In this document: positions 50,734 to 59,943 of the stretch, piece after piece | How positions within the stretch are numbered: the stretch's first letter is position 1 | Layout of the letters: each line of letters opens with the position of its first letter | Assembly (NCBI GenBank): GCA_019057815.1 | Contig: JAHLWR010000017.1 | Coordinates: 1-64,000 of the forward strand | Direction of reading: 5' to 3' | Length of the DNA: 64,000 bases | DNA from: Candidatus Heimdallarchaeota archaeon | GTDB lineage: Archaea; Asgardarchaeota; Heimdallarchaeia; Heimdallarchaeales; Heimdallarchaeaceae | Translations under genes and position numbers: made by a program | The notes under the pieces: generated by a model | The model's input: only the letters and a program-made list of their open reading frames with translations | The model's database searches: none | What the model was told of the DNA's origin: nothing

Positions 50734-53700
50734 ATGAAACGAAAATCAATAATTGGTATTTCCATATTAGGAGTACTTCTTGTACAAATGTGTTTCACAA
50801 CAGGAACAAATGTAGGAGCTACAACCGCAACTGTTCCAGGAGAAAATATTTTCATAGATTCAATGAGAAAATATGTTCTAAGTTTTGAAACAGAAGCTTC
50901 ATTCAATCAATATCTAGTTGAAAACCAACCAGATAGATTCTATCCTGAATTGAAAATGGTGATAGCTAAAGATTGGTTGAGCAATAGAGATGATTTGAAC
51001 TCTATTGAAGGAATAAACAAAGTATTTGACGTAACTAACACTAGATTCTACTTCTCTGAAAACACTGGGAATCAACCTGTTTTAATAGCTTCAACAAACG
51101 GTGTAAAGTTGACTATTGATAGTGCTGATATGCTAAATGTAACTGGTCTTTGGAGCGAAGGTTATGATGGTGATGGTGTTGTTATTTGTGATATAGACAC
51201 AGGTATCAATGAGGACCATGTAGACTTTGCTGGAAGAATTTTAGGAGACAGTAAGTCATTTGTAAGTCCGGAATTCGGTCATACTACGACAAATCTTTTA
51301 ATTGATGATATGCAATCACACGGTTCACACACTGCAGGCATAGCTGCTGGAGATGGCACTGGCAATCCTGAGTATATTGGTATGGCACCAGAAGCAAGTT
51401 TGCTAGTATTAAAGGTTTCAGACATAAACTCGATTCCTATGGAAGCAATTCTAGGTGCTCTTGATTATGCTCTTTCACTGGGATATGTCGATGTAATTAA
51501 CTTTAGTATAGGAGGATCAGATCAGGTAGGTCAAGATGTAGAAGAAGCACTTATGAAAATCTTAGTGCTTAGTGGAATTGTAATTGCCTGTTCAGCTGGA
51601 AATGAAGCCTCTGGTCCTGTAAGCTATTTCACAGCAGGTTCACCAGGAACTGCTCCTCAAGTCATTTCTGTAGCAGCTACTACATACGCTGGAACTAAAG
51701 CTTCCTTTAGTTCTATGGGCCCAAGCGCTGATGGTTTTGTCAAACCTGATTTAGTTGCACCAGGTGTAGGGATATGGAGTGTTGGAATCGCTGATAATAC
51801 AGATTATGTCTCAAAGGATGGTACATCAATGGCAGCGCCTCATATAACGGGAACCGCAGCTGTTTTAATTCAAGCTGTGAAAGATTTAGGAATCGATTTC
51901 GATGCTGGGTTAATTAAAACAGCGTTAATGAAGTCTTCAGAAATGAGAGGTGAATACTTAATATATGGTGCTGGACTTCCTGATGCTGGAAATGCATTCC
52001 ACATTATTGATGATGCTCCAGTCAATGCGACAGGATACCCTGTAATCTTATGGGCAATCCCAGAAATGCCGATTCAATGGTATGAAACCATACCTCAAGG
52101 TTTCCAAACAGAGATGTATGTTGAAAGTGTTTCTTCAACACCATATGAGGATTTGGCACCTGTAATTTCAGGTAATATTGCCACAATAATGTCTCTAAAT
52201 ACAACACCTGCAACTGAACCATGGACGAAAAATTACGCTTTACAATTTGACGTAGCCGACGATGCAACAGTTGGAGTTTATGAAGGTTACATTACTTTTG
52301 AAACATCTCAAAGTGTTTCTGTATCAACTTATGTCAAAGTAACTGTAACTGAAGGACATAGCAAAATCTACTATGCCAAACAACATTCAAATTGGAGAAT
52401 TGATAATTTCTTAGGTCAATACCTTTATGTAATTTCTGATTTACTGCAAAGAGGTTATGCTGTAAATGAATTCAAAACTGGAGAAATAACAGCTGGGGTT
52501 CTAGCTGATTACGATATGATTTGGTTTGCTGATCCCTTTAACAGAATATTTCCAGAATTAGAAACCAACCCAGATGTTATTGAAACCTATAATCCACTTA
52601 CAAATGCTGAAAAAACTGCAATTCAACAATTCGTTGACAATGGTGGTGGTCTTTACATAGATCTTCTAGGTCGAAGTTATGAGACAATAGAACACTTAGC
52701 AATAACCATATTATCGGGTAACAATATTACTATGGTTAATGAATTGATTGAGCCCTTCAATATCACTGTTCAGGCTGCTGCATACGATTTCAGTGCAGTT
52801 GCAACAGCTTCAGTCTCAGCAAGTCATAAAATAACTGATGGTGTAGCTAAGATTGACCACTGGGGTACAACATTATCGGTAGATGAAGGGGCATCGATTC
52901 TTACTAAATATTCTAATAAAGGTACGACCGCTGTCTTTGAAAATGAAAATGGTGGTCGTGTATGTGTTGCTACAACTAACTTCCACTTGGATACATCTGG
53001 TTACAAAGAGGAATACAACACTGGAACCAAAAACAAACTATTTTCTCTTAATACATTTGAGTGGTTAACTGCTAAAGAAAAAATTCAAGGATCTTATGTC
53101 AAAGATGAAACTGGTGTTACATTTGATTTAACGGTTTTACCATCTGATGTAGTACCTACAGGACTACTAACATTAACTGCTCCAAGTGGTACAACTGTTG
53201 AAGATGTAGTTCTTGATGATGTGGGTGTAGGCCTGTATCAATATCGTTTAGATTACACTTTAGAAGGAACCTACAAATTTGTTGTCTCAACTTCTGACGA
53301 TAAATATATTGTCTCCATCCTATATGATTTATCTCCACCAATTGTTTATGCACTTGGAGGATGGGTTAATAATACTGTACTAGAAGGTGCGAGGTTAGAT
53401 TTTGAAATCGTTGAAGACGTTACCTCTATTGCATCAATTCAAGTTACACTCAATGGAGATGGTGTTACAACATATGGAAGCGGGCAATTAATGACGTTCT
53501 TTATCTTCAAATCTAGTTTGATTGATGGTGAAGATAATGTTCTCATAGTAATTGTATTTGATATAGCAGGTAATCGAGTGGAATACAATTTCATTATACC
53601 GACAGTGGAACAAACAACGGAAACGACAACAGAAACGACAACAGAAACGACAACGGAAACGACAACAGAAACAACTTCCACTACTGATAAAGGGCCAATA

Positions 53701-53775
53701 TCTACTCTTGCTGCTATTATGAGTATTATCTCTTTAGTTGCAATAATATATGTCATCCGTCGAAAATCTCATTAA
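50734..53775 (+). CDS. Second membrane-anchored subtilisin-like protease, site-1-protease-like, with Thr-rich stalk
   Basis: A 1013-residue S8 protease. It has a signal helix (about 5-22) and a pro-region. The catalytic Asp is in VICDIDTGIN (about 154), His in SHGSHTAG (about 196), Asn in SAGNEASGP and Ser in GTSMAAPHITG (about 365). A beta domain follows. A GATase-like domain starts at KIYYAKQHSNW (about 545), with VISDLLQRGYAVNEF, DYDMIWFADPF and GGGLYIDLLG; it runs to about 785. Ig-like beta domains, a Thr/Glu repeat stalk (about 960-983), a membrane helix and RRKSH end the protein. It shares the layout of the other subtilase in this window but little sequence outside the motifs. Confidence 0.92.
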   Translation: MKRKSIIGISILGVLLVQMCFTTGTNVGATTATVPGENIFIDSMRKYVLSFETEASFNQYLVENQPDRFYPELKMVIAKDWLSNRDDLNSIEGINKVFDVTNTRFYFSENTGNQPVLIASTNGVKLTIDSADMLNVTGLWSEGYDGDGVVICDIDTGINEDHVDFAGRILGDSKSFVSPEFGHTTTNLLIDDMQSHGSHTAGIAAGDGTGNPEYIGMAPEASLLVLKVSDINSIPMEAILGALDYALSLGYVDVINFSIGGSDQVGQDVEEALMKILVLSGIVIACSAGNEASGPVSYFTAGSPGTAPQVISVAATTYAGTKASFSSMGPSADGFVKPDLVAPGVGIWSVGIADNTDYVSKDGTSMAAPHITGTAAVLIQAVKDLGIDFDAGLIKTALMKSSEMRGEYLIYGAGLPDAGNAFHIIDDAPVNATGYPVILWAIPEMPIQWYETIPQGFQTEMYVESVSSTPYEDLAPVISGNIATIMSLNTTPATEPWTKNYALQFDVADDATVGVYEGYITFETSQSVSVSTYVKVTVTEGHSKIYYAKQHSNWRIDNFLGQYLYVISDLLQRGYAVNEFKTGEITAGVLADYDMIWFADPFNRIFPELETNPDVIETYNPLTNAEKTAIQQFVDNGGGLYIDLLGRSYETIEHLAITILSGNNITMVNELIEPFNITVQAAAYDFSAVATASVSASHKITDGVAKIDHWGTTLSVDEGASILTKYSNKGTTAVFENENGGRVCVATTNFHLDTSGYKEEYNTGTKNKLFSLNTFEWLTAKEKIQGSYVKDETGVTFDLTVLPSDVVPTGLLTLTAPSGTTVEDVVLDDVGVGLYQYRLDYTLEGTYKFVVSTSDDKYIVSILYDLSPPIVYALGGWVNNTVLEGARLDFEIVEDVTSIASIQVTLNGDGVTTYGSGQLMTFFIFKSSLIDGEDNVLIVIVFDIAGNRVEYNFIIPTVEQTTETTTETTTETTTETTTETTSTTDKGPISTLAAIMSIISLVAIIYVIRRKSH
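53610..53684 (+). repeat. Thr-Glu-Thr-Thr coding repeat (surface stalk)
   Basis: Tandem 12-base units (ACAACGGAAACG and variants) encode repeated TTET. Such Thr-rich stretches are likely O-glycosylated stalks that lift the domain from the membrane. Repeat number is probably variable. Confidence 0.8.
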
Positions 53776-53818
53776 TCCTTTTTTTTCTTTTTTCTTTGTT
53801 TTATTTTTCTTTTAACAG
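53776..53818 (+). terminator. T-run terminator after the second subtilase
   Basis: Several T6-T9 runs directly follow the stop codon, a typical archaeal oligo-T terminator. Confidence 0.5.
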
Positions 53819-53912
53819 AATCTTTTTAACATCCTATTCCTTGATTTTTCAGAGAAGAATCATTTTAAAATCACGAAATTAGGGCTTCTACAGTGAAATA
53901 GTGGTAATTGTA

Positions 53913-54566
53913 ATGAGATTTGCAAAGGAATCAAAAGAAATAATTATGTTCTTTATTTCTATAATGTTATTAAGCTTAGTAGCTATTATAGCAATTTCTC
54001 AATTTTACAATTTGTGGTGGATATATGTTCTCTTAGCTATTCCTATATTCTGTTCTATTTTTGTTATTTGGACTTTTAGAGATCCACAAAGAATACCCAA
54101 TTTATCACAAAATGGTATTTTAGCTCCAGCTGACGGGATTGTTACTGAGATAGTTGAAAAAGAAAAAGGTTTTTACTGTGTTATTCGTATGTCACCTTTT
54201 GATGTTCATATGACTAGAAGCCCAATAAGTGGAACTGTTAGAAGTGTGAAACGTCAGAAAGGAAAACATTGGCCTGCTTATTTTTCAAATTATGTAAAAA
54301 GAAATCAAAGAAATACCATCTTCATCGAAAATGTGGAAAAGAACATTTCAGCGGAAGTTATTCAGGTTTCAGGTATTTTTGCAAGAAGGACAATAGGATA
54401 TATCAAAGAGGGAGATGAGATTACGCAAGGGGACGTAATTGGTATCATAAGATTTGGTTCTATTACATCAGTAGAAATAAAAGGAGAAAATAGTTATAAA
54501 ATACTAATAAAGTCTAAAGAATCAGTTAGAGCTGGTTTATCAATAATAGCAATCAAAGATGGTTAG
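53913..54566 (+). CDS. asd: Archaetidylserine decarboxylase proenzyme (Psd-related)
   Basis: About 217 residues from ATG 53913; a GTG at 53901 is also in frame. This pyruvoyl enzyme converts archaetidylserine (or phosphatidylserine) to the ethanolamine lipid. Two N-terminal helices (about 10-55) anchor it. APADGIVTEI near 68 and SPFDVHMTRSPISG near 92 are family signatures. Self-cleavage should occur at Gly-Ser in IRFGSITS (about 180), leaving a pyruvoyl group on the small chain. It overlaps the synthase gene by 8 bases. Confidence 0.9.
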   Translation: MRFAKESKEIIMFFISIMLLSLVAIIAISQFYNLWWIYVLLAIPIFCSIFVIWTFRDPQRIPNLSQNGILAPADGIVTEIVEKEKGFYCVIRMSPFDVHMTRSPISGTVRSVKRQKGKHWPAYFSNYVKRNQRNTIFIENVEKNISAEVIQVSGIFARRTIGYIKEGDEITQGDVIGIIRFGSITSVEIKGENSYKILIKSKESVRAGLSIIAIKDG

Positions 54567-55353
54567 TGATTTCATGGAATGGAGTGAAATATCTTTTTTA
54601 CAGAAACCTTGGATAAAGTATGGCGCTCTATTCTTAGCAAATCTAATGACACTTAGCAGTTTAGTTTTAGGAATTGTTGGTATTGTTTTGACTTTCAAAT
54701 CTTATGAAAACTATTCAATATATTTTGCTAAAATTCTAGCAGTCTGCTCGATTTTCGATTTTGCAGATGGAAAATTAGCTAGGATTGGTGGGAGCAAGAA
54801 AATAGCTGTCGACGTTGATACAATAAGTGATTCAATAGTTTTTGGTATTTTACCTGCAATATATTTAGGTTATTGGGTTTCTGATTGGAGTATTGTAGCA
54901 GGTGTTTTTACAGGTTTGATTTATGTTGGAGCAGTTTGGTTCAGGTTATACAGATTTAAAAAGAAAGATCCTATGTATGCTCCTTATTTTAGAGGATTAC
55001 CCAGTCCTTTTGCTGCAATGGTAATAGCTTGTCTTCTAATTTTTTCAGATACACCAGAATGGGGAGTATTAATAGCTACAATAATACTGGCTGGTTTTAT
55101 GATTTCAACAATTCCTTTTGCATCATTTAAAGGTGTGCCTTCGAAATTTGATTGGTTTTGGATAGTAGTTACGACATTAGTTTTCATTCTCTTTGCAGTA
55201 TTTCCTACAAGTTTGATGATATTCCCTGCATACAGTTTAGCAACGTTAATGATAATATATTTAGTAGCTGGACCAATATATGCTGAAAAACTCGACAAAA
55301 AGTATCAACAAGATAAAAAAATTAAAGAGAAAAAGGCTGTTCCAGAAGCATAA
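54559..55353 (+). CDS. CDP-archaeol/CDP-diacylglycerol serine transferase (PssA-like)
   Basis: A 264-residue membrane enzyme of the CDP-alcohol phosphotransferase family, joining serine to a CDP-activated lipid. The motif D-x2-D-G-x2-A-R is clear in DFADGKLARIGG (about 72-83), followed by DVDTISD. The usual Gly between these parts reads Ala and the spacing is one residue short, a small departure from the family rule. About eight helices follow; the C-terminal tail is Lys/Asp-rich. It is coupled to the decarboxylase, so serine and ethanolamine headgroups are made in sequence. Confidence 0.87.
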   Translation: MVSDFMEWSEISFLQKPWIKYGALFLANLMTLSSLVLGIVGIVLTFKSYENYSIYFAKILAVCSIFDFADGKLARIGGSKKIAVDVDTISDSIVFGILPAIYLGYWVSDWSIVAGVFTGLIYVGAVWFRLYRFKKKDPMYAPYFRGLPSPFAAMVIACLLIFSDTPEWGVLIATIILAGFMISTIPFASFKGVPSKFDWFWIVVTTLVFILFAVFPTSLMIFPAYSLATLMIIYLVAGPIYAEKLDKKYQQDKKIKEKKAVPEA

Positions 55354-55388
55354 AACAGTAAAAAAGATCTAAAGAGAATGAGTAAGTC

Positions 55389-56456
55389 TCATTTCTTCTT
55401 TAATTTTGTATTAGCGATCATTTCGAAGCCTAGAGCATTAGACATTACAGCGTTTTCAGGCACTAAAACTTCTTCAAATGATTTAACAATATTAGCGTCA
55501 AAGAATGCTTGTTTAAGATATTTACCAAAGGTGTAAGATCCTCCACCACACACAATAACTTTCTCAATCCATGCATCTGGAGGAAGATTGTTTAGTAATC
55601 TATTACTTTCATCTACAATAATATCTGCAATTGAAACTACAGCTTGATCTATCGCTGAACCAATGTCTAGAGCTTTTCCTCCGACAAGGACAGTTCTTTT
55701 CCCTTGTTCAATAGCTGTCATCAAATCAAATGGACGGATGATTTTACCAGCCTTTTCTTGAATTGCTCTTGAAAGAGCATTAGTTAGACTGTCTGTAGCT
55801 TCTTCAATAGAACCTGAAGCAGCTCTCATCATGCTACCTTTATACATACAAAGGATATCAGTTGTACCATGACCGATATCTACAATTATTGAATCGACAG
55901 CTGTTTTTACACCACTGCTTCGTAATGTATGCCAATATGTTCCATAGGGTTCAGGTGCTACTAAAACTTGTTCAACTAAAATTTTCATTTCTTTAACTTC
56001 ACCTGTTGCATCATTTTTAACTTTGATATCATGTGTTCCTTTAAGACCTTTACTGAGTGTTTTACTCTCTTCCACACCTGTTGCTATTGGTACACCCGTA
56101 GCAACAACAAATTGCTCATAATTGCTTTGCATTGTAAGACTTAGAATAGCTTTAAGTGCAAGCAAACTATTGTCGATAGACTTCATTTTGCCTTCAGAAG
56201 CCAGCGATTTTCTGATTTCACTTTGTAATCTCGCTAGTTCTCCAATATAGACATCTTGTCCTCTTGAGTCTTCAATAATCAAGTTATTGAGCAAACTCTT
56301 ATCCTGAACTAAACCTGCCCATCCTGGATTGGGTGTTCCTATAACAGATGGAATTTTATACTGTTGATCTCCACATACAACTTTAATTGTGGAGGTACCT
56401 AAATCAACACCTACTGCTCTAGTAATTTCTGCAACTGGCATTTTAATTTCACTCAC
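55389..56456 (-). CDS. Actin-like ATPase (ParM/Ta0583-like)
   Basis: A 355-residue actin/Hsp70-fold ATPase related to ParM and Thermoplasma Ta0583, probably filament-forming. Phosphate-1 motif is VDLGTSTIKVV (about 17-27), phosphate-2 is IIVDIGHGTTDI (about 188-199) and the adenosine motif is VIVCGGGSYTFG (about 301-312). It is shorter than crenactin or eukaryotic actin. The start is GTG 56456 or ATG 56441. A divergent unknown gene shares its promoter region and might encode a partner. Confidence 0.87.
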   Translation of the reverse strand: MSEIKMPVAEITRAVGVDLGTSTIKVVCGDQQYKIPSVIGTPNPGWAGLVQDKSLLNNLIIEDSRGQDVYIGELARLQSEIRKSLASEGKMKSIDNSLLALKAILSLTMQSNYEQFVVATGVPIATGVEESKTLSKGLKGTHDIKVKNDATGEVKEMKILVEQVLVAPEPYGTYWHTLRSSGVKTAVDSIIVDIGHGTTDILCMYKGSMMRAASGSIEEATDSLTNALSRAIQEKAGKIIRPFDLMTAIEQGKRTVLVGGKALDIGSAIDQAVVSIADIIVDESNRLLNNLPPDAWIEKVIVCGGGSYTFGKYLKQAFFDANIVKSFEEVLVPENAVMSNALGFEMIANTKLKKK

Positions 56457-56661
56457 TTATGTTTTCAAGAAATTCTTATTTAAACTGTTTGTCCTCTTAG
56501 TTAGAAAAATATATACACTTCTTTTATACTTACAAACCAGCTTCCGTTTAATATGTTCTTTTAACGTACTTGAATCTCTAAATTGGATAAGACTATGAAA
56601 TAAATAGGTTTTTAGAGATTAAATCTCTAATTATAAATGGAAAATACTCCGACAAAAAGCA

Positions 56662-56676
56662 GTAAAATATATAAGT
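56662..56676 (+). promoter_or_regulatory. TATA box of the unknown gene divergent from the actin homologue
   Basis: AAAATATATAAGTG lies about 70 bases before the TTG start. A second TTTAAATG at 56691-56698 is closer and may be the working box; both would give short leaders with AGGTGAA before the TTG. Confidence 0.4.
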
Positions 56677-56739
56677 GTATATGATTTCTCTTTAAATGTA
56701 TATGTGAAATAATTTAGTAAACTAATAGGTGAACTTAGT

Positions 56740-57303
56740 TTGGGAACTCGAATTTTCGACATGGACGAGTTAGAAGTAAGGGCTCAAATTGACAAAGTTA
56801 TGAGAGCCACTGATAAGTTCTTTTTAATGGAAGATGGTAAGAGAGTTCGCCTAAATGAAGTTATAAGAGTTAAAGAGTTCACTGCTATGCTTGGTCTAAT
56901 TATTGCTTATAGTGCTGGAAGTTTTATGACAATTGATCGTTTAGATCTTGAAGGAATGTACCCTGTAAGACAAAAAAGAATTATCAATAGGCTTGATTGT
57001 TACAGTGGTCAAGTGAGCAGCTCTTTAATGCTTGAATTACTTCAGCTGAGAGATAAAACGAAGCTTAGTAAGTATGATTTGATTTCACATATACAAAATA
57101 AGTATTTCAAAAACAAACCTGTAGGTACCAGAGATATAACAGAATCTTTGAATCGTATGTTAAGAAAAACAATGAATGAATATTTCTTTTTTGAAAATAA
57201 GTATTTTAGAAGAGCACCATTTGAACTTAGAATGATTGAAGTTCCCGCAAGAATACCTTATGAAGTGGTAAAAATAAGCGTTGATAACGTTATTCAAATA
57301 TGA
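56740..57303 (+). CDS. Hypothetical protein divergent from the actin-like gene
   Basis: A 187-residue protein with a TTG start supported by AGGTGAA 4-10 bases upstream. It is helical and basic, without membrane segments (a mildly hydrophobic stretch, AMLGLIIAYSAGSFMTI, near 48-64). No family is recognised; helices such as SLMLELLQLRDKTKLSKYDLI could belong to a winged-helix or adaptor fold. The shared promoter with the actin-like ATPase suggests a filament regulator or DNA adaptor, which is inference. Confidence 0.6.
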   Translation: MGTRIFDMDELEVRAQIDKVMRATDKFFLMEDGKRVRLNEVIRVKEFTAMLGLIIAYSAGSFMTIDRLDLEGMYPVRQKRIINRLDCYSGQVSSSLMLELLQLRDKTKLSKYDLISHIQNKYFKNKPVGTRDITESLNRMLRKTMNEYFFFENKYFRRAPFELRMIEVPARIPYEVVKISVDNVIQI

Positions 57304-57399
57304 AATGAGTTTGTTATTTAATCATTTTATTTTCATGTAAAATCTTTAAAATAAAGGAAAAATATCTAAGTTTATAATTTTTCAATATTTTCAAGCAAA

Positions 57400-57891
57400 A
57401 TGTTATTATTGTTATTGTTTAGCATGTTATCAATGTCAGAGGATACTTGGAAATGCACTATTGAAGTCATCTCTTCAGAAACAGAAGTAAAACAAGTAGA
57501 GTTTGAATTTATTGATTATGATGCCATTGTGAAAAAATCTTTACTTCTCAAACCTAATTATTTTAATGAGCTTGTTCAAAAAGCTAACACCTATGAGAAT
57601 TATCACCTTTCAGGTGGACTAGTTAAAATAATTACTCCTGACGGAGAGGACTTTTCTACTCGCAATTTTTATGCTATTCTAGGCGCAGAAAAAAACAACC
57701 TGTTGTTTGGAATACTCATTGGAGAAGTTGATGAGAATCATTACAAAATGGTTGGCTTTCATCCTAAAGAATTACTATTGCAATTTAAAAACGATTCTAA
57801 AATTCTGAAATCTCTCCCCGTACTCTTACTCGAAAATGTAGATATGTGGCAACATGTTAGCATTATAGGACCTTCTGTCAAGCAGAACTAA
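57400..57891 (+). CDS. Hypothetical alpha/beta protein next to the small GTPase
   Basis: Up to 163 residues. A TATA element (TTTATAAT, 57371-57378) is centred about 26 bases before ATG 57400, so this leaderless start is used; ATG 57433 is an alternative that would drop the Leu-rich first residues. Strands such as WKCTIEVIS, GGLVKIITPDG and LLFGILIGEV alternate with helices, an arrangement seen in roadblock/longin-type domains that serve small GTPases. The similarity is not strong enough to assign. It converges on the GTPase gene. Confidence 0.5.
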   Translation: MLLLLLFSMLSMSEDTWKCTIEVISSETEVKQVEFEFIDYDAIVKKSLLLKPNYFNELVQKANTYENYHLSGGLVKIITPDGEDFSTRNFYAILGAEKNNLLFGILIGEVDENHYKMVGFHPKELLLQFKNDSKILKSLPVLLLENVDMWQHVSIIGPSVKQN

Positions 57892-57912
57892 TTAATGAAG
57901 TAGATTTTCGAC

Positions 57913-58671
57913 TTACTTTATTTTTTGAACTAAATCGAGTCGCTGTTGAACTACTAATTGTGTCAATTTTTGGATTGGTCTAACAATTAACCATACTGAT
58001 TCTGGGCGGCTCTCTATTTTCAATCTCTCTTCTTCTAAGTGATTTTCTATCTTTGGGGAGTTTAAAAGTGAAAGAAGATCGTTACGAGCATTCAAACAGC
58101 TTCCTGTCATGACATGATCTGCACTCTTCTTTGAGTTAATTGCTCCTGCATCAATCATCAATTTTATTATATCTCTTTTATCACAACGCTCTTCGGAAAT
58201 TAAATCTGATTTATTAATGAATGCTATTACAGGAATTTTTTGACCGAATTTATCACCAATTTTCTCCTTTGCATCCTTTATTATTCTCTCATTAGCTTTA
58301 AAAGATGTTTTTTCATAACTCAGAAATAATAAGATAGCATCTGCACCTTTCATAACTATATCACTTTGAACTTTATGACGTTCTTCTCCCGGTGTTGTCC
58401 ATAATTGATAACGTAATCTGTCAAATCTTCTTCCCTTAAAAGAAGGCGTTTGGAAAACACCTTGATCAAAAAAGATTGTTCGACCAGATACATCTTGAAT
58501 TTTTGTTAAAGAAGAAACAATTGTTTCAGGATTTTCCATTCTTCTAAGTGCGTTAAACACAGTTAACATACTTGTTTTTCCAGCCATAGACGGTCCAAAA
58601 AGCACTATTTTGAAGGTTGGTTTTCCTTCGCGGTCTACTGTAAATATGTCAGAGAGTTCTAATTGGCTCAT
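57913..58671 (-). CDS. Small Ras/MglA-like GTPase
   Basis: A 252-residue P-loop GTPase with a short N-terminal leader and a C-terminal extension. The motifs are G1 GPSMAGKTS (26-34), G3 WTTPGEERH (91-99), G4 NKSD (153-156) and G5 TGSCLN (189-194). The G3 has Thr-Pro-Gly-Glu where Ras has Asp-Thr-Ala-Gly-Gln; MglA-like GTPases also depart here. WTTPGEERHK is close to the Ras/Arf WDTAGQERH block. No lipid-modification Cys is visible. Asgard archaea are known to encode many such GTPases; partners may include the adjoining alpha/beta protein. Confidence 0.88.
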   Translation of the reverse strand: MSQLELSDIFTVDREGKPTFKIVLFGPSMAGKTSMLTVFNALRRMENPETIVSSLTKIQDVSGRTIFFDQGVFQTPSFKGRRFDRLRYQLWTTPGEERHKVQSDIVMKGADAILLFLSYEKTSFKANERIIKDAKEKIGDKFGQKIPVIAFINKSDLISEERCDKRDIIKLMIDAGAINSKKSADHVMTGSCLNARNDLLSLLNSPKIENHLEEERLKIESRPESVWLIVRPIQKLTQLVVQQRLDLVQKIK

Positions 58672-58718
58672 ATATAAGATTAATCTGTTTTTAATATTAA
58701 AGTATTCCCAAGTGAACT

Positions 58719-58740
58719 ACTCCTACCTTAAGGAAGGAGT
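58719..58740 (-). ncRNA. Right-end hairpin, likely 3' part of the omega RNA
   Basis: TnpB uses a guide RNA made from the 3' end of its own gene and the right end of the element. This hairpin lies there. The guide would be the bases just beyond it, at lower coordinates. Only the hairpin is seen directly; the RNA is inferred from the family. Confidence 0.35.
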
Positions 58741-59943
58741 TGCTTGATTCATAGAAAAGACTTGACCACTAACAATAGCAGAAGCGGTGATAGTGACCAG
58801 AGGTCTGTTCTCCACAAGTATAGAGGCACATCCCGTACCCCTCTTCAAAATATTTATCGAAGCGTTATAATCGCGGTCTAACTCTAAGTCACAATGAGGA
58901 CAGAAGTGTATTCTGGTTAAAAGGTTTTTCTTAACTATTCGCCCACATCTAGAACATTCTTGGGTAGTACCTTTGGGATGGACTTTAACTACTTCTTTAT
59001 CAGCATTGACAGCTTTATAAGATAAATAGTTGAAGAACTGTCCCCACGAGGCGTCTAAAATGTGACGATGGAGAGTGCGCGACCGCTTGTTCTTTTTATT
59101 ACCTTTCTGTGATAGTTCTTTAATATCCAAGTCTTCTACACAGATAAGGTCATAATTATCAACATAAAATCTGGAGACTTTATGCAAAAAATCTTTACGT
59201 TGATTAGTAATTTCCTCTAGAAGTTTAGCTAATTGTAACTTGGCTTTTAACCAGTTCTTTGAACCCTTCTTTTTACGAGAAAGGGTTCTATGAGTGACTT
59301 TGATTTTCTTTATTTGTTTGTCTATATTCTTAGGGTTCTCTACTCTTATCCCATCAGAGTCGACGATAAACGAAGAAATCCCTACATCTATTCCTACACT
59401 TTTATTGGTTTTAGGAAGAACTAGTGGAACGTTTTCTACTTGTATATTAGCAAACCATCTACCCGTTTGAGTGTGTTTGAGGATTATCCCTTTAATTTTG
59501 TTTTTCCTTACTCTATTATTTAGCCCTCTACAATTGATAGTTCCTATTTTAGAGAAAGTTATCTTGTTTTTATATTCGTCTATCTTGAACCCGCTCTGGT
59601 TATAATTGATAGTTTTGTACCATCCCTTTCCTTTGAACCTCAAGTGACCTATTTTACGTCCATTCTTTTTTAACTTTGATAGACTCTTGATATTTGTCCA
59701 TAGAGTGTGGTTGACCATCTGTAAAACTTTGGAATGTACTCCTTTCAATTCTGGCATAGAGTTGTTTTTTAACCCCACAATAAAAGATTGAGTTCTGTTT
59801 TGTGTGAGTTTTTCTCCCTTCTCTCGCGCTTTCTTACACTCTTCTAGTAGCTTATTATAGAGTTTTCTACAAATGTCCAACTGTTCAATGAGTGTTGCTT
59901 GTTGCTGTTTATTAGGGTACAGTTGCACTTTGTATGTTAACAT
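58723..59943 (-). CDS. tnpB: TnpB/OrfB RNA-guided nuclease of an IS200/IS605-type element
   Basis: A 406-residue OrfB. The RuvC-like residues are Asp in SVGIDVGISSFI, Glu in LICVEDLDIKEL and Asp in LDRDYNASINIL. The zinc finger is CSRCGR and CPHC. All are intact, so it may be active. AGGGTGAA precedes the ATG. Known TnpB proteins cut DNA guided by RNA from the element end; that role is carried over from the family. Confidence 0.93.
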   Translation of the reverse strand: MLTYKVQLYPNKQQQATLIEQLDICRKLYNKLLEECKKAREKGEKLTQNRTQSFIVGLKNNSMPELKGVHSKVLQMVNHTLWTNIKSLSKLKKNGRKIGHLRFKGKGWYKTINYNQSGFKIDEYKNKITFSKIGTINCRGLNNRVRKNKIKGIILKHTQTGRWFANIQVENVPLVLPKTNKSVGIDVGISSFIVDSDGIRVENPKNIDKQIKKIKVTHRTLSRKKKGSKNWLKAKLQLAKLLEEITNQRKDFLHKVSRFYVDNYDLICVEDLDIKELSQKGNKKNKRSRTLHRHILDASWGQFFNYLSYKAVNADKEVVKVHPKGTTQECSRCGRIVKKNLLTRIHFCPHCDLELDRDYNASINILKRGTGCASILVENRPLVTITASAIVSGQVFSMNQATPSLR

